In this document: positions 1 through 8,451 of the stretch, in pieces
Layout of the letters: each line of letters begins with the position of its first letter
Numbering within the stretch: position 1 is the stretch's first letter
NCBI RefSeq assembly: GCF_000956465.1
Contig: NZ_JYJA01000040.1
Span: forward strand, 124,001-188,000
Direction: 5' to 3'
Origin: Microbacterium trichothecenolyticum
GTDB taxonomy: Bacteria; Actinomycetota; Actinomycetes; Actinomycetales; Microbacteriaceae
DNA length: 64,000 bases
The notes under the pieces: model-generated
Database searches by the model: none
Seen by the model: only the letters and a program-made list of their open reading frames with translations
Told to the model about the DNA's origin: nothing
Position numbers and translations under genes: made by a program

Positions 1-540
1 GCGCGGCGGCTCCAGGTGAGTCAGGCACCCGTCCGGGACGCACTCAAGCAGCTCGCCCACGAGGGACTCGTCACCCATGTGCGCCACCAGGGCAACTTCG
101 TGACCAGCTACACCGACGAGGAGGTCGCGCAGGCCAAGGTGGCGCGCGCCGAGCTCGAGTCGATCGCCGGCCGCCTCGCGTGCGGCGCACTCGATGCCGG
201 CACGCACCAGCGCCTCGAGGACCTCATCGCCCAGATGCACGCGGCCGCTGATGCGAAGGACCTCGGCGTCTTCCGCGAGCTCGACTTCGCGTTCCACCGC
301 GGCGTGATCGAGGGCAGCGGCAATGTGTATCTCCCGCGCATGTGGGACATCATCGAGCCGAGCCTGCGCTCGCTCCACGTGCTCGGCGACCCGTCGTTCC
401 CGGGCGACTGGCACGACGTCGCCGAGTGGCATCGGAGCCTCCTCGAGGCGCTCGACGCGGGCGACCCCGACGCGGCGGCGCAGCTGTTCCACGCCCACGC
501 CGCCGGCACCCTGCTTCCGGACGAGTCCGAGGGCGCGTAG
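1..540 (+). CDS. GntR-family transcriptional regulator, FCD subfamily (5' end missing)
   Basis: The reading frame is already open at base 1, so the gene starts before the window; 179 residues remain. The first residues read as the recognition helix and wing of a GntR winged helix (VSQAPVRDALKQL, then a GNFV beta-wing). The rest is an all-helical FCD ligand-binding domain with the typical metal-site region (ELDFAFHR, and HRSLLEAL near the end). FCD regulators usually bind small organic acids or sugar acids and repress neighbouring catabolic genes. Its stop lies 9 bp from the stop of the convergent sugar operon, so it is a reasonable candidate regulator of that operon; this is inference from position only. 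Confidence 0.9.
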   Translation, partial: ARRLQVSQAPVRDALKQLAHEGLVTHVRHQGNFVTSYTDEEVAQAKVARAELESIAGRLACGALDAGTHQRLEDLIAQMHAAADAKDLGVFRELDFAFHRGVIEGSGNVYLPRMWDIIEPSLRSLHVLGDPSFPGDWHDVAEWHRSLLEALDAGDPDAAAQLFHAHAAGTLLPDESEGA

Positions 541-549
541 CGCCGCGGG

Positions 550-1350
550 TCACCTGCGGTAGAGCTCGCACGCCGTGGATCCCCAGAACGCGTCGGGACG
601 AGAGCCCCAGGCCCGGTCGACGTCGTCGACGAGCTGCGTATAAGAGAGGTATCGCGCCGACATCGGCCAGTCGCTGCCGACCATCAGCCGCGAGGCGCCG
701 AAGGCGTCGAACGCCGTCGCCGCGAGCGCGGTCAGTCGCGCGTGATCACCGGGTCGCGTGGCGACTCCGGAGAACTTCGCGAACGCGTTCGGCTGCCGGG
801 CCACGAGGCGCAGCGACTCCTCCCACGCCGCGTCGGGCCCCTTCGCCCCGAGGCCGAGATGACACAGCACGACGGACGTGCGCGGATGCCGCGCCGCGAC
901 GCCCGCCACGGCATCGAGCTGTGCGGGCCGCACGAGGAACTCCACGACGCGTCCCGTGTCGGCCGCGCCCTCGCACAGCGCGTCGAGGCCGGAGACGTCG
1001 GAGAGATCCGCGGCACCGCCAGGAGTGGCCACGCGCACGCCGGCGATCCCCTGATCGAGCACGGCGCTGGCCACACCCGCCCACCCGGCCGCCGGCGCGA
1101 ACTGCAGCACCGCGGCGCGGACGACAGGATCGCGCCGGGCGAGGTCGCGGAGCCAGGTCATCTCGGCCGGCGTGTCGGCCGCCTGCACGGCCACGGCGGC
1201 TTCGAGCGGACGGGAGGCGGCGGCCGCGGCATCCGTCAGTCCCTCCGTCGTGGCCGCCCGCGGCAGCGCGAGGTCGTCGCGGAACCACGAGAGCGGGAAC
1301 CGATCGAGGTCCCACACGTGGACGTGCGCGTCGACGATGCCGCCGCTCAC
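550..1350 (-). CDS. Amidohydrolase-2 family protein, probable sugar lactonase
   Basis: 266 residues starting at GTG 1350, whose GTGA overlaps the stop of the aldo/keto reductase upstream, implying translational coupling. It shows the amidohydrolase metal-binding HxH near the N-terminus (DAHVHVWD, residues 7-14), a mid-protein histidine (VVLCHLG) and the late GSDWP aspartate motif. Members next to sugar dehydrogenases hydrolyse aldonolactones such as L-fuconolactone or L-rhamnonolactone. Placed right behind a dehydrogenase of the L-fucose type, it most likely opens the lactone that enzyme makes. The exact sugar is not readable from sequence. It is the last gene of the minus-strand operon. Confidence 0.85.
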   Translation of the reverse strand: MSGGIVDAHVHVWDLDRFPLSWFRDDLALPRAATTEGLTDAAAAASRPLEAAVAVQAADTPAEMTWLRDLARRDPVVRAAVLQFAPAAGWAGVASAVLDQGIAGVRVATPGGAADLSDVSGLDALCEGAADTGRVVEFLVRPAQLDAVAGVAARHPRTSVVLCHLGLGAKGPDAAWEESLRLVARQPNAFAKFSGVATRPGDHARLTALAATAFDAFGASRLMVGSDWPMSARYLSYTQLVDDVDRAWGSRPDAFWGSTACELYRR

Positions 1351-2306
1351 ACGCGCCCGGACCCGGCGAGCTCCGCCAGCTCGCGCCACAGCTCGCCGGG
1401 GATCGCGACGTGCTCCGCGGCCGCGAAGTCGTCGACCTCGGCCGCCGTGCGGGCGCCGACGACGACCGCCTCGACGGCGGGCAGACGCAGCGGGTAGCGC
1501 GCCGCCGCGTGCCGCAGCGGCACGCCCCGGGCATCGCAGATCGCCGCGAGCCGCAGGGCGCGCTCGCGCAGCTCGGCCGGGGCCTCCCGGTAGTCGAAGT
1601 ACGGCGCGGCCACCGGATCGGCGAGGATGCCCGAGTTGAACACGCCCGCCGCGATCACGCCGACGCCGCGGCGTGCGGCCTCGGGCAGCAGCTCGTCCTC
1701 GCCACGATGGTCGAGCAGCGTCGTGCGGCCCGCGATCATGACGACGTCGACGTCGGCCTCGCGCACGAACCGCATCAGCGGCTCGGGCCACACCATGCCC
1801 ACGCCGATCGCCCGCACGACGCCCTGCGCGCGCAGGTCGGCGAGAACCGGCATCGCCTGGGCCAGCGCCTCATCGACGTCGAGCGGATCGTGCAGGTACA
1901 GCAGGTCGATCCGGTCGGTCTTCAAGCGCGCGAGGCTCCCCTCGAGACTGCGCAGCACACCGTCGCGCGTCAGGTCGCCGACCGTGTCGACGCCGATCCC
2001 GCCGGTCGGCACGGTCGCGCCGGATGCATCGATGACCCGCCGGCCGACCTTGGTCGCGATCGCGACGGTGTCGCGGTCGACGCCGGCGAGCGCGCGACCC
2101 AGCCGCGCCTCGCTCGCGCCGGCGCCGTAGTGCGGAGCCGTGTCGAAGAAGCGGATGCCGCGACCCAGCGCCGCCGCGACGGTCTCGTCGGCGTCCGGCT
2201 CGGCGACGGCCTGGAACAGGTTGCCGATCGGCGCGCACCCCAGACCGAACGTGTCGGACGCGCCCGCAGTCGCCGTCAGCGGGCGAAGGCCTGCACGGAA
2301 CGCCAC
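1347..2306 (-). CDS. Aldo/keto reductase, L-fucose / D-threo-aldose dehydrogenase type
   Basis: 319 residues if the GTG at 2306 is used, which overlaps the end of the RraA-like gene by 31 bp. No ATG lies near the expected N-terminus (FGLGCAPIGNLF), so the start is uncertain by a few codons. The AKR catalytic tetrad is visible: D55 and Y60 in DTAPHYG, K86 in IATKVGR and H139 in LLYLHDP. The GCAPIGNLF opening and overall layout fit the NAD(P)-dependent L-fucose/D-threo-aldose/pyridoxal dehydrogenase branch, which oxidises the sugar C1 to a lactone. The neighbouring amidohydrolase would be the matching lactonase. Substrate is inferred. Confidence 0.85.
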   Translation of the reverse strand: MAFRAGLRPLTATAGASDTFGLGCAPIGNLFQAVAEPDADETVAAALGRGIRFFDTAPHYGAGASEARLGRALAGVDRDTVAIATKVGRRVIDASGATVPTGGIGVDTVGDLTRDGVLRSLEGSLARLKTDRIDLLYLHDPLDVDEALAQAMPVLADLRAQGVVRAIGVGMVWPEPLMRFVREADVDVVMIAGRTTLLDHRGEDELLPEAARRGVGVIAAGVFNSGILADPVAAPYFDYREAPAELRERALRLAAICDARGVPLRHAAARYPLRLPAVEAVVVGARTAAEVDDFAAAEHVAIPGELWRELAELAGSGRV

Positions 2307-3067
2307 TGCTCGTACTCCTCCCGCGAGTCGGGCGTGAGCGGGTAGTAGTCGCTGAGCCGCGCGCCCTCGTCGAGGCGCAGGCGGCTGAACACCTCCCAGT
2401 CCTCGTGGTCCTGCGCCGACTCCACGACCGACCCGGCCATCGCCTGTGGCACGATCACGGGGCCGTCGCCGTCGGCGATCACGATGTCGCCCGGCATGCA
2501 CAGGGCGCCGCCGACGGCGACCGGCACGTCGTACGCCCACGGGAACAGGTCGGTCTGCGACGCGTAATGCGGCGTGGTGCCCGTCGACCACACCGGCAGC
2601 CCGAGGTCCTTGATGCGGTCGGAGTCGCGGATGCGCCCGTCGACCACGATGCCCACGCCGCCCTTGCGGAGGAAGTAGCGCGCGAGGATGTCGCCGATGC
2701 AGCCGGAGTACCGGCTCCCGAAGGCCTGGATCACGAGCACGTCGCCGGGCTGGACCTGCTCCAGGACGTGCCACAGCGCGGTGTGCCGCTCGACGTACTC
2801 CTGCCCGTGACCCGAAGCGAGATCCTCGCGCTGCGGCATGAACTGCAGCGTGATGGCCGAGCCGACGATGCGCTGCCCTTCGGCGAGCGGGCGCGGACCC
2901 TCGACGAACGAGCGCGAGATGCCCATGCCGTGCAGCTTCGCGCAGGCGGTCGCAGCCGACACCCGCTCGAGCTCGCGCAGCGTGTCGGGGTCGGCGCGCT
3001 GGTAGGCACCGCCGCGCACCGGCAGATCGAACGCGGGCCGCGGGAACGGGGCTGAGGAATCGGACAT
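2276..3067 (-). CDS. RraA-family protein, probable class II pyruvate aldolase
   Basis: 263 residues. The start ATG at 3067 follows a good ribosome site (AGGAGTGAC) and sits 1 bp after the TGA of the upstream gene. The family core motif is present: GDVLVIQAFG and later VVDGRIRD, whose Arg-Asp pair binds Mg2+ in 4-hydroxy-4-methyl-2-oxoglutarate aldolases. Despite the name, most RraA-like proteins outside Enterobacteria are not RNase E regulators. In an operon with a sugar dehydrogenase and lactonase, cleavage of a 2-keto-3-deoxy sugar acid to pyruvate plus an aldehyde is the likely job. This last step is inference. Confidence 0.8.
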   Translation of the reverse strand: MSDSSAPFPRPAFDLPVRGGAYQRADPDTLRELERVSAATACAKLHGMGISRSFVEGPRPLAEGQRIVGSAITLQFMPQREDLASGHGQEYVERHTALWHVLEQVQPGDVLVIQAFGSRYSGCIGDILARYFLRKGGVGIVVDGRIRDSDRIKDLGLPVWSTGTTPHYASQTDLFPWAYDVPVAVGGALCMPGDIVIADGDGPVIVPQAMAGSVVESAQDHEDWEVFSRLRLDEGARLSDYYPLTPDSREEYEQWRSVQAFAR

Positions 3068-3068
3068 G

Positions 3069-5009
3069 TCACTCCTTCGAGACGGCGGCGGAAAGGACGG
3101 ATGCTGCGCCCCGGTGCCGCGGTGCGGCTCCCGAGGCGACGGTGTGCAGGGTGAGGTCGACGCGATGCGCCGGCGGGAGCTCGACCTCGACGGCGCCGGA
3201 TTCGACCTCGCGCTGCAGGAGGGTCGGTGTGCCGGGCACCGCGGCGTACGCGGTGCTGCGCCCGGGGTACTCGCCGCCGGTCTCGGTGCGGACCGTGACC
3301 GATGCCACGCGCCGCTCGCCGAAGCGCGAGGCACGCACTGTCACGCGGCGGCTGCGCGTGGTCGACGTGTTGACGAGCGCCAGGTCGAGGTCGTCGCCGT
3401 CGAGCCGCGACACGAGCGCGGCCACGTCGCGCGGCAGGCCGGGCCGGGCGGCGTCGGCGTCCTCGTAGACGACCGCCGCGAAGGGCAGGCCGCCGTTGTA
3501 GAGCACCTGCGGCGTGCCCGAGACGAGCTGGCTCAGCACCTCGGTCACGACGGGGTTCACGCGCTGGCCGAAGTGGAGGTGCGCAGCATCCGGATCCGCC
3601 TCCGCCGCGGCCATCAGCGCCACGCGCCGGGCGACCTGGCCGAGGGCCATCGACAGCGCCCGCGACGGATACTCGGGCAGCTCGCCGTCGAGGTATGCGA
3701 GCCACGGTGCCTCGTGCCCCGCCTCCGCCTTGTCACGGAATGCCTTGACCGGATCGTCCATCGCGGGAAGGCCCGCGATCGCCCGCCGCACCCGCGCGAG
3801 GTCGTCGTCGCGACGCGACCACCACCACACCCACAGCGGCAGCTCCAGCGGCATCGGGCCGTAGTCGAACCAGCCGTGACGCCCGTGGCGATGGGGAACG
3901 AGCAGCGCCGGCTTCGCGGCATCCGTCCCCCAGCGGGCGAGCCAGCCGCCCCGCAGGCTGAAAGGCGTCTCGGCGATGGGGGCGACGATCGCGTTGTCGA
4001 GGACGGTGTCCAGGAGAGCGCGCGCCATGTCGAGGGCGCCGTCGTCACCGGTGAGGAATGCTTCGTTGATGCCGGCGATGACCGCCGCCATGCCGACCGA
4101 CGGCAGGCCGTGCGGCCAGCTCCAGCCGTAGTGTCCGCCGTACCAACGACCCTCGTGCAGCCCGCCCACCGTGCCGTCGGGCGCGACGCTGTCGGGCACG
4201 AGGCCGCCGTTCGCGGCAGCGCGGGCCCGCCAGCCGTCGACGTACGCGTGCACCCACGCGGCCGACTGCTCGTCGCCGTCGTAGAGCCAGCGGTTGGCCA
4301 CCAGGCTCGTGGCGGCGAGGTTCACCGCGACGTCACCCGCGGCCGCGCGGTGCATCGCCTCGCCCATCGCCACGGCGAGTGCGGGATCGGCGAGGTCGTC
4401 CCACTCGTCCACCCCCGGCACGTACTCGAGCGGCAGACCATAGGGCCGCATCTCGGGCCGCTCGGACGAGTACGGCTCCGGCTCGTCGCTCAGACCCGGG
4501 CGGGGACCCAGCGCTCCGTTGTGCGGGGCGCGGATGATGCCGAGCGCCGCATCGAAGTTGCCGTGGGCAGCATCCGTGTACAGCTCCGCGAAGCGGCGCG
4601 CCCGCTCGGCGAACGCGCGGTCGGATGGATCGGCGGCACACAGACCATAGAAGAAGAGGAGCGACTCGCCCTGGTGGAACCAGTCGTAGCCGTTCTCATA
4701 CTCGTCGGTGACCATTCCGGCCTCGGTGAGCTGTGCGGTCACGCCCTCCCAGTGGCGCTTCGCCGCCGCGAGGATGTCGTCGCTCCCGCCCAGCAGGTAG
4801 AACGCCGGCCAGTTGAAGAACGGCTCGTAGAGGTCGTCGACGCCGTCGCGGTCGACGAAGTCCGCCGCGAAGCGCAGCCGCCCGTCGGGTTCGGCGAAGG
4901 TCCCGGAGAAGAGGCGCCAGGCGGCCTCGATCTCGTCGAACAGGCGGCGCTCGAGCACCGCCCACGCGGGGATCTCTGACAGCGGATGCCCGTGGATCGT
5001 GTCGCTCAA
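3069..5009 (-). CDS. Uncharacterised alpha/alpha-toroid (six-hairpin glycosidase-like) protein
   Basis: 646 residues from a TTG start at 5009, placed 2 bp after the permease stop; no ATG/GTG lies closer to the conserved N-terminus. There is no signal peptide, so it is cytoplasmic. The first ~450 residues are rich in helix pairs with exposed aromatics (FFNWPAFY, YDWFHQGES, WYGGHYGWSWPHG), the look of an alpha/alpha toroid carbohydrate enzyme. The last ~150 residues are beta-rich (a likely C-terminal sandwich). I cannot place it in a numbered glycoside hydrolase or lyase family. Its operon suggests it processes an imported oligosaccharide or glycoside. Confidence 0.6.
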   Translation of the reverse strand: MSDTIHGHPLSEIPAWAVLERRLFDEIEAAWRLFSGTFAEPDGRLRFAADFVDRDGVDDLYEPFFNWPAFYLLGGSDDILAAAKRHWEGVTAQLTEAGMVTDEYENGYDWFHQGESLLFFYGLCAADPSDRAFAERARRFAELYTDAAHGNFDAALGIIRAPHNGALGPRPGLSDEPEPYSSERPEMRPYGLPLEYVPGVDEWDDLADPALAVAMGEAMHRAAAGDVAVNLAATSLVANRWLYDGDEQSAAWVHAYVDGWRARAAANGGLVPDSVAPDGTVGGLHEGRWYGGHYGWSWPHGLPSVGMAAVIAGINEAFLTGDDGALDMARALLDTVLDNAIVAPIAETPFSLRGGWLARWGTDAAKPALLVPHRHGRHGWFDYGPMPLELPLWVWWWSRRDDDLARVRRAIAGLPAMDDPVKAFRDKAEAGHEAPWLAYLDGELPEYPSRALSMALGQVARRVALMAAAEADPDAAHLHFGQRVNPVVTEVLSQLVSGTPQVLYNGGLPFAAVVYEDADAARPGLPRDVAALVSRLDGDDLDLALVNTSTTRSRRVTVRASRFGERRVASVTVRTETGGEYPGRSTAYAAVPGTPTLLQREVESGAVEVELPPAHRVDLTLHTVASGAAPRHRGAASVLSAAVSKE

Positions 5010-5011
5010 CG

Positions 5012-5971
5012 TCAGCCCTTCGTCGCTCCGGCGACCAGGCCGCCGATGATGTGCCGCTGCATGATGATGAAGAAGATGACGGCGGGTGCGATCGCCAGCA
5101 GCAGCGTCGGGAACAGCACCGTGTAGTCGGTCGAGAACTCTCCGACGGCCGCGTAGACGCCGGTGGTCACCGTGTAGATGCCGGAGCCGGGTCCGAGGAT
5201 GATCTGCGGGCTCACGAAGTCGTTCCACACGCCGATCGAGTTGAGCACGACGATCGTCGCGACCACCGGCCGCATGATCGGGAAGATGCACGACCAGAAG
5301 GCGCGGATGCGCCCGGCGCCGTCGAGCGCGGCCGCCTCGTCGATGTCGCGCGGCACGGTGCGCAGGTAGGCGGCGAACAGGAAGATCGTGACCGGCAGCG
5401 TCGCCGCGGTCTCGAACAGGAGGAAGCCCGGGATCGTGTTGATGAGGCCGAGCACCCGCAGGACGAACACCACCGGGATGAGAGTCACCTGGCCGGGGAT
5501 GAACAGGCCCGAGACGAACACGAGCAGCAGGGCGAGGTGCCACTTCGAGCGTCCGCGGGCGATCACGTAGGCGACCGGCGCCGAGAGCGCGATGCAGAAG
5601 ATGTTCACGAGCACGACGAACAGCAGGGTGATGCCGTAGGCGCCGACGACGTTGAACTTCTCGCTCGTGAGTGCGTTCCACAGGTAGTCGAACGTGAACA
5701 TGTCGGGCGTGATCGCCAGCGGGTGCAGGATGATGTCGGCCTGCGGCTTGAACGCGCTGATCACGAGGATGTACAGCGGCACGAGCATCACGAGGGCCAG
5801 CGCGCCGAGGAGCGCCCACTTCACGATCGATGCGGCGAGCGGCGTGCGCTGTGCCGCCGGGCCGCCACGGCGGCGCCCGCGCCTGTCGTAGCGGCGGCGG
5901 GGCAGCTCGTCGGCGTCGGTGAGCATCAGCTCGGCGCCGATGTTCGGGCTGGTCTGCGTCGACATCGTCAT
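5012..5971 (-). CDS. Carbohydrate ABC transporter permease (MalG/UgpE type)
   Basis: 319 residues; the ATG at 5971 overlaps the stop of the first permease as ATGA, a typical coupled arrangement. After a basic cytoplasmic N-terminus (RRRYDRRGRRRGG) it has six hydrophobic segments. The EAA loop reads DIDEAAALDGAGRIRAFW, which docks the ATPase subunit. It pairs with the permease encoded just upstream to form the channel of a CUT1-type sugar importer. No ATPase gene is in the operon, so a shared MsiK-like ATPase elsewhere is expected, as is common in actinobacteria. Confidence 0.93.
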   Translation of the reverse strand: MTMSTQTSPNIGAELMLTDADELPRRRYDRRGRRRGGPAAQRTPLAASIVKWALLGALALVMLVPLYILVISAFKPQADIILHPLAITPDMFTFDYLWNALTSEKFNVVGAYGITLLFVVLVNIFCIALSAPVAYVIARGRSKWHLALLLVFVSGLFIPGQVTLIPVVFVLRVLGLINTIPGFLLFETAATLPVTIFLFAAYLRTVPRDIDEAAALDGAGRIRAFWSCIFPIMRPVVATIVVLNSIGVWNDFVSPQIILGPGSGIYTVTTGVYAAVGEFSTDYTVLFPTLLLAIAPAVIFFIIMQRHIIGGLVAGATKG

Positions 5972-6918
5972 GATTCGCTCGCCTTCCGGTCGGCGCCGCG
6001 GCGCGCGAACGTCACCGCGAGCCCGAGTGCCGCGGTCACGATGAGGAGCACGACCGATTGCGCCGCGCCGAACCCGAGCCGCGCCTGCGCGAACGAGTCC
6101 TTGAGGATCTGGTAGACGATCGTCTGCGTGGAGGCGGCCGGGCCGCCGTCGGTGAGGGCGAGCACGATGTCGTACGCCTTGAGGAGGCCGACGAGCGTGA
6201 GCACGAGGTTCACCGTCAGCACGGGGGCGATGAGCGGCAGCGTCACGTTTCGGAACTGCTGCCACCGCGATGCGCCGTCGACGGTCGCCGCCTCGTAGTA
6301 CTCGGTGGGCACCGACTTGATGCCGGCGAGGTAGAGGATCATGTTGAAGCCGAAGTGCGACCACACGATCGTGAGGATCACGCTCGCCTTGGCGAAGGTC
6401 ATGTCGGTGAGGAAGGGCAGCGGCGCCACGCCGAACTGCGCGAGCAGCGAGTTGACGGCGCCCTGCGGGGCGAGCATCGCCGACCAGAGGAACCCGATGA
6501 TCAGGGCGCTGATGATGTACGGATAGAAGAAGACGGTGCGCAGCACCGTGTTGCCGCGGCTGTTGCCGGCGATGAGGGCAGCCACGGCCAGGCCGATGCC
6601 GTTGCAGAGCAGCGTGCCCACGACGGCGATGATCGCCGTGAAGATCGCCGCGTCGACCGTGCGCGGGTTCTTGAACGCGTCGGTGTAGTTCTCGAACCCG
6701 ATGAAATCGAAGCGCAGGCTGTAGCCGTTCCAGTCCGTGAAGCTGAGCACGACCGCCAGGAGCATCGGCACGATGAACATCGCGATGAACACCAGGAGCG
6801 CGGGGCCGCTCATGATCACGCCCGCGAGGCGGTCCTGCCACGAGGTGCGCCGGCGGCGCGCCGGCGCGGACGTGCGCGCCCTCGCGGTGCCCGCCAGACG
6901 GGCCACGGTGTCGGCCAT
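5968..6918 (-). CDS. Carbohydrate ABC transporter permease (MalF/UgpA type)
   Basis: 316 residues starting MADTVARL at ATG 6918 with AGCAGG upstream; an in-frame start further upstream would lack a ribosome site. Basic N-terminus, then six membrane spans; the EAA motif reads EYYEAATVDGASRWQQF. It forms the transmembrane heterodimer with the next gene product. A strong hairpin separates it from the binding-protein gene, consistent with lower permease than binding-protein expression. Confidence 0.93.
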   Translation of the reverse strand: MADTVARLAGTARARTSAPARRRRTSWQDRLAGVIMSGPALLVFIAMFIVPMLLAVVLSFTDWNGYSLRFDFIGFENYTDAFKNPRTVDAAIFTAIIAVVGTLLCNGIGLAVAALIAGNSRGNTVLRTVFFYPYIISALIIGFLWSAMLAPQGAVNSLLAQFGVAPLPFLTDMTFAKASVILTIVWSHFGFNMILYLAGIKSVPTEYYEAATVDGASRWQQFRNVTLPLIAPVLTVNLVLTLVGLLKAYDIVLALTDGGPAASTQTIVYQILKDSFAQARLGFGAAQSVVLLIVTAALGLAVTFARRGADRKASES

Positions 6919-7020
6919 ATGAGCCTGCTTTCGAATCGTCGGTGAAACGGAAGGGACGGATGCTCCCCACGCCCTCTGCACGCATCGCTTCGGGCTGCGC
7001 GGAGCCTCGCGGCGCGTGGT

Positions 7021-7054
7021 GCCTCGGCGCCGGGGTGGGTCCCGGCGCCGAGGC
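7021..7054 (-). terminator. Strong hairpin between binding-protein and permease genes
   Basis: Perfect 14-bp inverted repeat (GCCTCGGCGCCGGG at 7021-7034 and its complement at 7041-7054) with a 6-nt loop, 5 bp after the binding-protein stop. There is no U-run on the minus strand, so it is more likely a partial terminator or 3' RNA stabiliser that raises binding-protein mRNA over the downstream genes. Confidence 0.7.
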
Positions 7055-7059
7055 TCGCG

Positions 7060-8328
7060 TCAGTTGCTGTTCGCCTCGAACCAGGCGTCCATCGCCGCGT
7101 CCACGTCGGCAGCGGACGTGCCGCCGAGCAGCGCCTGCGTCTGGGTGTTGATCTCGCCGGAGTAGCCGTCGGGGAGCTTGCGCTCACCGTAGCCGCCGCC
7201 GGTCGGCGTGTAGGCCGACGCCGGAGTGTCGGACACGATGGCCAGCAGCTCCTTGCCGAGGTCGGTCATGTCGTACTCGAAGCCGTCGCGGTAGTTGCCG
7301 TCGACCTGGAGCTGATCCAGGACCGCGTCCTCGTCGGTGGTGAGGAACTCGAGGAGCTTCGCCGCGGCGTCCTGGTGCTCCGACACCTTCATGATCATGT
7401 ACGGGCTGGCGATGTTCGCGCCCATGGCGGGGTCGGCGACGCCGTCGACCGCAGGTCCGCGGAAGACGCCGATCGGAGCCGGGTTCTCGGCCTTCGCCTC
7501 GGTGCCGGCGAACCAGCTGCCCATGGGGTACAGCGCGGCCTTGCCGGAGAGGAACGCCTGCTCGGCATCCGGGTACTTCACGCCGAGCGCGTCGGCGTTC
7601 GTGTAGCCCTCGGCGATCCAGTCGGCGTACATCGCGGTGTAGTCGCCGTAGCTAGCGCTGAAGGTGGTGTCGCCGGAGTTCATGTCGGCGAACCAGTCCG
7701 GGTTCTCGCCGACGATCGACGGCAGCGCGAGCGTCTGCAGTGCGCCGCTGGACATCCAGTCGCCGCCGGTCTGGATCGGGGTCCATCCCGCGTCCTTCAG
7801 CTTGCCGAGCGCGTCCTCGAGCTCGTCGACGGTGGTGGGCACGTCGGTGATGCCGGCCTCGGCGAAGGCGTCCTTGTTGTAGAACCACAGGCTCTGCAGC
7901 TGCACGCCGACGCCTGCCATGTAGTACTTGCCGTCGATCGAGTACTGGTCGGCGAGCGGTCCGCCCGACGCCCAGTCGTACTCCGACAGGTCGACCAGCT
8001 CTTCGGCGAGGTCGGGGGTGGGCGCCTGCGACTGCACGATGTCCGGCGCCTGCCCGGCGGCCAGCAGCCGCGGCACGGCGGCGGCGACGCCCTCGGCGCC
8101 AGGGTTGTCGATCACGACGTCGATGTTCGGGTTGGCCTCCTCGAACGGCGCGACGAGTTCGTTCCACCACTCCTCGGTGAGGTTGGGGGTCACGTTCACC
8201 AGCATGCGCAGCTGGATGCCCTCGTCCTGACTCTCACCCCCGCTCGGCGCTGCGGAGGAACATCCGGCGAGGAGCGTCACGGCGGCCGCTGCGGCGCCGA
8301 TCGCGGTGAGGGTACGTCTGGTGATCAT
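7060..8328 (-). CDS. Sugar ABC transporter substrate-binding lipoprotein
   Basis: 422 residues from ATG 8328 (AGAGGAT ribosome site). The N-terminus is a twin-arginine-like/lipoprotein signal (MITRRTL, hydrophobic stretch, lipobox LLAGC with Cys 23), so the protein is lipid-anchored outside the membrane. The mature part is a class B periplasmic-binding fold of the family 1 (UgpB/MalE-like) type, with LRMLVNVTPNLTEEWW as the first strand and many aromatics for sugar stacking. It is the first gene of the operon and has its own promoter and operator-like palindrome upstream. Confidence 0.93.
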   Translation of the reverse strand: MITRRTLTAIGAAAAAVTLLAGCSSAAPSGGESQDEGIQLRMLVNVTPNLTEEWWNELVAPFEEANPNIDVVIDNPGAEGVAAAVPRLLAAGQAPDIVQSQAPTPDLAEELVDLSEYDWASGGPLADQYSIDGKYYMAGVGVQLQSLWFYNKDAFAEAGITDVPTTVDELEDALGKLKDAGWTPIQTGGDWMSSGALQTLALPSIVGENPDWFADMNSGDTTFSASYGDYTAMYADWIAEGYTNADALGVKYPDAEQAFLSGKAALYPMGSWFAGTEAKAENPAPIGVFRGPAVDGVADPAMGANIASPYMIMKVSEHQDAAAKLLEFLTTDEDAVLDQLQVDGNYRDGFEYDMTDLGKELLAIVSDTPASAYTPTGGGYGERKLPDGYSGEINTQTQALLGGTSAADVDAAMDAWFEANSN

Positions 8329-8366
8329 CGTCGATCCTCTCGTGGGCACATCATCGGGACGTGACG

Positions 8367-8396
8367 ATCCTACACTAATCGATAATCGGTTATCAA
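8367..8396 (-). promoter_or_regulatory. Promoter and operator-like palindrome of the sugar operon
   Basis: Reading the minus strand, TTGATA (8391-8396) and TAGGAT (8367-8372) are separated by 18 bp and make a good -35/-10 pair 38 bp before the start codon. The inverted repeat GATAA-N4-TTATC (8381-8394) overlaps the -35 box and spacer, where a repressor would block RNA polymerase. Binding protein identity is unknown; the FCD regulator at the other end of the operon is one candidate. Confidence 0.6.
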
Positions 8397-8451
8397 CGAT
8401 TGCCATCCTTCCTCTCGTGGACTCTACGCCGGGCGCGGGTAGCGTGGTCGG

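Noticed and set aside
3066..4979. A 637-codon plus-strand open frame opposite the alpha/alpha-toroid gene
   Set aside because: Antisense shadow; the minus frame has coupled start, proper codon bias and protein-like hydrophobic pattern.
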